The position numbers and the translations under genes were made by a program. Positions 60,771 through 64,000 of a DNA stretch of 64,000 bases are shown piece by piece. The notes under the pieces are model-generated. The model did no database searches and had not been told where the DNA came from. It saw nothing but the letters and a program-made list of their open reading frames with translations. Source of the stretch: Sphingomonas sp. OK281 (GTDB lineage: Bacteria; Pseudomonadota; Alphaproteobacteria; Sphingomonadales; Sphingomonadaceae); assembly GCF_900115295.1 (NCBI RefSeq), contig NZ_FOVZ01000001.1, positions 310,001 through 374,000 on the forward strand. The letters run 5' to 3'. Positions within the stretch are counted from its first letter, which is position 1. Each line of letters begins with the position of its first letter.

Positions 60771-61529
60771 TCAGGCGGTGTGAAGCCTGACGCCGGCGCG
60801 CGTCGCGACGTCGGCGATCGCCGGTGGCGCGGGCAGGTCGGTGACGAGGTCATGGACCTGTGCGAACTCGGCGACATGAACCGTGCCGGCGCGATCGAAC
60901 TTCTCCGCATCGGCGACGACGATCACCCGGCGCGCGCCGTCGAGTAGCGCGCGTTTGTACGCTGCTTCGTCGGGTTCGAAATCCATGAACCCGCGCTTCG
61001 CCTCGATCGCACCCATCGACAGGATCGTCGCGTCGGGCGAGAAACAGCGCGAATACCGGATCGCCTCGGCGTCGAACGTCGCACGGTAATCGACGTTGAC
61101 CGCCCCGCCGGCCAGGAACACGCGGATTCCATCGCGACCGAGCATGTCGCTCGCAACCTCCAGATTGTTCGTGACAATCGTCAGCCGTCGCCGATCGGAG
61201 AGCGCACGGGCGACCCAGCACGAAGTCGTGCCTGAATCGATCAGCACCGTCATCCCGTCCTCGATCAACGTTGCGGTTCGGCGCGCGATCGCCTGCTTGG
61301 CTTCCGCCTGCGCCTGCATCCGCAACCGGTACGGCGCCTCCAACCGATTGTCGGGAAGCTTCACCCCGCCGTGAACCTTGTACGCGCGACCGCTCGTCTC
61401 AAGTTGCCGAACATCGCGCCGGATCGTCTCGTCCGACACCCCGAAGTGGTCGGCGAGCATCGTGATCGAACATGAACCCCGCGCCTCGAGCAGCGCGACC
61501 AGACTGGCGATACGATCCGATTGCGTCAC
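60771..61529 (-). CDS. DeoR/GlpR family transcriptional regulator
   Basis: A 252-residue repressor. The helix-turn-helix is residues 5-60 (RIASLVALLEARGSCSITMLADHFGVSDETIRRDVRQLE, in pieces, then KVHGGVKL), followed by a DeoR C-terminal sensor domain with LIDSGTTSCWVARAL, LTIVTNNLEVASDM and FLAGGAVN, the phosphosugar-binding loops, and VIVVADAEKFDRAG. The start GTG 61529 has AGGAGAA upstream. It is divergent from the TonB receptor, so it likely controls the receptor and the DUF5690 transporter in response to a sugar phosphate. Confidence 0.9.
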   Translation of the reverse strand: MTQSDRIASLVALLEARGSCSITMLADHFGVSDETIRRDVRQLETSGRAYKVHGGVKLPDNRLEAPYRLRMQAQAEAKQAIARRTATLIEDGMTVLIDSGTTSCWVARALSDRRRLTIVTNNLEVASDMLGRDGIRVFLAGGAVNVDYRATFDAEAIRYSRCFSPDATILSMGAIEAKRGFMDFEPDEAAYKRALLDGARRVIVVADAEKFDRAGTVHVAEFAQVHDLVTDLPAPPAIADVATRAGVRLHTA

Positions 61530-61606
61530 GCGGCTTCTCCTGTTCGACCTGTTTCTCCGTAACAGAGGCAACGCACAAGCCACAAAATACCAACTATATC
61601 CACACA

Positions 61607-61625
61607 ATGTCACAGCCATGTCACA
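61607..61625 (+). promoter_or_regulatory. Direct repeat between the DeoR gene and the TonB receptor
   Basis: ATGTCACA, GCC, ATGTCACA: two identical 8-base units at an 11-base period, 68 bases before the receptor start. DeoR-family repressors often bind short repeats, so it is a candidate operator. It does not carry the CTGTCAT core of a Pho box. Confidence 0.42.
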
Positions 61626-61692
61626 CCCCGCTTGCAAGGGCCTCGGCATGGGATGCCCGGCGACGTTCGGACCGCGGCAGGGGGAATACGAC

Positions 61693-64000
61693 ATGACCAA
61701 GTGGATGGTGGGCGCTGCAATTCTGGCGATTGCGGCGACGACGAACGCACGCGCGCAGACGACGGTAACGCCGTCCGCGACGCCGGCCGGCGATGCGGAT
61801 CCATCGCGCAGCGACGAGATCGTCGTGACCGGCCAAGCGACCGCTTTCGCCAACACGAGCGTGACCGCGCCGATGATCGAGCGCCAGTCCGCGCTCGCCA
61901 GCGTCAACGACGTCATCAACGAACTGCCCGGCGTGTTCGTGGCGGAGGGCGATGCGTTCGGCTCGTCCGACTGGGCGACCTCGATCAGCATCCGCGGCTT
62001 CAACAGCGGTGGCGGCGGCGGGCAGCAGATCGGGTCGACGATCGACGGCTTGCCGAACGGCGGCTCGGGCTATGGCGGCGGATCGCGCGCCAATCGGTAT
62101 GTCGACGTGCTCGACCTCAAGACCGTCAACGTGTCACAAGGGACCGCCGATATCTCCTCGCGTTCCAATGAAGCGCTCGGCGCGACGCTGGATTACGTGA
62201 CTTCCGATCCGACCGTGGACAGCCGGCTGCGCTTCACTGCGGCAGGGGGCGATTTCGGTGCACGCAAATTCTACGTGCGCGGCGATACCGGCACGATCGC
62301 ACCGAACACCACCGCGTATATCAGCGCGTCGACCTCACGCGTCCACGACTGGATCGGCGGATCGGGCAAGACCAGCCGCGACCATATCGACGGCAAGGTA
62401 CTCAGCCGCGTCGGCACGGTCGATCTGACGGGTTTCGTGTCGTACGACGATGCGGACGAGTCCGAGTTCGGATCGGTATCGCCGGCGCAGTTCGCGAGCG
62501 ACCCGAACCATGACGCCTATACCGACAGCTGGACTGGGCTGCCGTATTTCGACCAGGCCTATCGCTCGACGTCGCGTGCGCTGCGGAAGAACCTGTTCGG
62601 GTATCTGAAGGCGCGGACCGAAATGGGCGAAGTGAAGCTGCAGGCGGCGGGCTATTATCACCGGATGCGCGGCCGCGGCGATTTCGCACCGCCGTATCTG
62701 GTCGATGTCCGCAACGATGGTGCGGGCAACCCGGAAAGCGAATATACCGGCGGTGCGACCGTGCGGGGCAGCGATGCGCTCGGCAAGATCTACTTCGTCA
62801 CGCCGACCGGCGCGGCCGCGACGATGACCGCCGGGTGCGTCGGCACCAGCGGCGTGCCTGCCGAATACTCGCCGACCTGTTACGCGTCCAACGCGACGCC
62901 GGTCATGTCGTACCGCCACACCCACTACAAGAACGACCGCATGGGCTTCACCAGCGACGTCGATTGGCAGCATGACTTCGGGGTGGTGCAGAACCAGTTC
63001 CGCGCGGGTTTCTGGTTCGAGCACAGCCGTGCCAACCAGCTCCGCGACTGGCACAAGGTCACCAACGCGCAGGTCGGGCCGGCCTACGACGGCACGCCGT
63101 ATTACGTCCAGTTCAGCACCGACTACGGGCTCGACGAAGTGATGTATTATGCCGAGGACGCGGTGACTTATGGTCAGCTTACTGCACGCCTTGGCGTCAA
63201 GCAGTTCTTCCTCGACCAGAGCCGTACCGAACTCCTCGGCAATCTGAGCGCGACGTCGATCCAGTCGCATTCGGATCCGTTGATCAACGCCGGCCTGACC
63301 TATGCGACACCGTTGCAGGGCATGGAGCTGTTCGCCGGCTATTCGCAGAACTTCGCGGCGATCGGCAATGGTCCACTTGGCCAGCCGCCCGAGACGATCC
63401 GCAACCTGCGACCGGAAACCGCGAACAACATCGAGATCGGGGCACGCTACAATACCGGGCGGATTCAGGCGTCGCTGACCGGCTACGACATCAAGTTCAA
63501 GAACCAGATCGTCTCGATCTCGTCGAACCTCGTCACCGGGATCGACTATCTGGAGCAGCAGGACAGCGTGTATCTGAACGTCGGCGGGGTGAAGAGCCGC
63601 GGCATCGAGGCGGCGCTGGCGTACCGCGTGCTGCCGCCGCTGACGCTGTCGGGCAGCTTCACCTACAACCACGCGACCTATATCGGCACTGGCAGTGCCG
63701 CGCAGGATGCCGACGTTGGCGTGACGCCCGGCCAGCAGGTGATCAATTCGCCGCGCACCATGTGGGTGGTCTCGGCGGACTATAAGAAGTCGTTCTTCAA
63801 GGCCGGTGTCGCCACCAAGTTCGTCGGCGACCGCAACATCGATACGCAGGGTGTAGCAAAGGCCGGCAGCTTCACGCTGGTCAGCGGCTATGTCGGTGCC
63901 GATCTGGAGGCGGTGAGTGAGCAGTTGAAGGGGGTGTCGTTCACCGTGCAGGCGACCAACCTGACCGACGAGCGCTATCTGTCGAGTGCCGATGGCGGTT
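61693..64000 (+). CDS. TonB-dependent receptor, C-terminus beyond the window
   Basis: At least 769 residues, open to the last base. A signal peptide ends at about residue 22 (TTNARAQ-T), then a TonB box (DEIVVTGQAT), a plug with NDVINELPGVFVAEGD, SISIRGFNSGGGGG and SSRSNEALGATLDYV, and the barrel strands up to LTDERYLSSADGG at the edge. The frame is unbroken from 61693 to 64000. GGGGGAA lies 6-8 bases before the ATG. The divergent DeoR regulator and the DUF5690 transporter suggest sugar or oligosaccharide uptake. Confidence 0.9.
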   Translation, partial: MTKWMVGAAILAIAATTNARAQTTVTPSATPAGDADPSRSDEIVVTGQATAFANTSVTAPMIERQSALASVNDVINELPGVFVAEGDAFGSSDWATSISIRGFNSGGGGGQQIGSTIDGLPNGGSGYGGGSRANRYVDVLDLKTVNVSQGTADISSRSNEALGATLDYVTSDPTVDSRLRFTAAGGDFGARKFYVRGDTGTIAPNTTAYISASTSRVHDWIGGSGKTSRDHIDGKVLSRVGTVDLTGFVSYDDADESEFGSVSPAQFASDPNHDAYTDSWTGLPYFDQAYRSTSRALRKNLFGYLKARTEMGEVKLQAAGYYHRMRGRGDFAPPYLVDVRNDGAGNPESEYTGGATVRGSDALGKIYFVTPTGAAATMTAGCVGTSGVPAEYSPTCYASNATPVMSYRHTHYKNDRMGFTSDVDWQHDFGVVQNQFRAGFWFEHSRANQLRDWHKVTNAQVGPAYDGTPYYVQFSTDYGLDEVMYYAEDAVTYGQLTARLGVKQFFLDQSRTELLGNLSATSIQSHSDPLINAGLTYATPLQGMELFAGYSQNFAAIGNGPLGQPPETIRNLRPETANNIEIGARYNTGRIQASLTGYDIKFKNQIVSISSNLVTGIDYLEQQDSVYLNVGGVKSRGIEAALAYRVLPPLTLSGSFTYNHATYIGTGSAAQDADVGVTPGQQVINSPRTMWVVSADYKKSFFKAGVATKFVGDRNIDTQGVAKAGSFTLVSGYVGADLEAVSEQLKGVSFTVQATNLTDERYLSSADGG

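Noticed and set aside
61607..61625. Direct repeats at 11-base period read as a Pho box
   Set aside because: Units are ATGTCACA, not CTGTCAT, and the neighbour is a DeoR-controlled receptor, so a DeoR operator is the better guess.
62335..63672. Long minus-strand frame opposite the last TonB receptor
   Set aside because: The plus strand is an unbroken TonB receptor with plug and barrel motifs; the minus frame is its antisense shadow.
1..64000. CRISPR array, prophage, integron or transposase
   Set aside because: No regularly spaced repeats, no integrase or transposase motifs and no marked change in base composition were seen.

Overview
The window is a chromosomal stretch of a GC-rich alphaproteobacterium, most likely a Sphingomonas or close relative. 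The evidence is three TonB-dependent receptors, a UrcA-family protein, a DUF5690 transporter, a Caulobacter/sphingomonad-style thiamine uptake operon, small palindromic intergenic repeats and dense operons with 4-base stop/start overlaps. I saw no tRNA, rRNA, CRISPR array, transposase or phage gene. This assignment rests on gene content and style, not on a marker gene.

Layout. 1-2.8 kb: the start of a UvrD/PcrA helicase (minus), a secreted double-lobed retropepsin-like protease with a PDZ end, and a UrcA protein. 2.9-4.6 kb: a PiT phosphate transporter behind a Pho box. 4.8-12 kb: a glycosylation island with two GT2 enzymes, a GT4 enzyme, a sucrose-phosphate-synthase-like enzyme fused to a HAD phosphatase, a MurG-like GT-B enzyme and a sulfotransferase-like protein. 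12.3-20.4 kb: a TonB receptor, an orphan OmpR-type regulator, a class I glutamine amidotransferase, an EthD-like protein and an exported S9 peptidase. 20.7-24.5 kb: a three-subunit PaoABC-type molybdenum hydroxylase. 24.6-28.8 kb: a TPP riboswitch followed by a TonB receptor, a kinase-like protein and a PnuT-type transporter, read as a thiamine uptake and phosphorylation operon. 28.8-32 kb: small proteins, DUF3253 and a DEAD-box RNA helicase.

32-42.2 kb is a hexuronate locus: GH39 glycosidase and FadR-type regulator on the minus strand, then an unknown secreted protein, an ACS-type MFS transporter, UxuA, UxaC, UxuB and KdgK on the plus strand. Together they take D-glucuronate through fructuronate, mannonate and KDG to KDPG; the KDPG aldolase is not here. 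42-45 kb: an MFS efflux-type transporter, an aldo/keto reductase pseudogene and a divergent LysR regulator.

45-51.8 kb is a co-directional eight-gene minus-strand run: AraC regulator, YcaC-like cysteine hydrolase, XapX protein, exported YtcJ-like amidohydrolase, secreted VOC-fold protein, DoxX protein, alginate-export-type porin and DUF1275 membrane protein. Beside it lie a LuxR-type response regulator, an M17-N-like protein and a propeller-type sensor histidine kinase. 56.5-59 kb: two exported alpha/beta hydrolases and a TMEM175-like channel. 59.5-64 kb: a DUF5690 transporter, a DeoR regulator and a TonB receptor that runs off the end.

The strongest mechanistic reading is the TPP riboswitch, whose downstream sequence offers two mutually exclusive helices around a Shine-Dalgarno site and a 10-codon leader overlapping the receptor start. 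The best candidates for undescribed biology are the 4.8-12 kb glycosyltransferase/sulfotransferase island and the eight-gene AraC operon.
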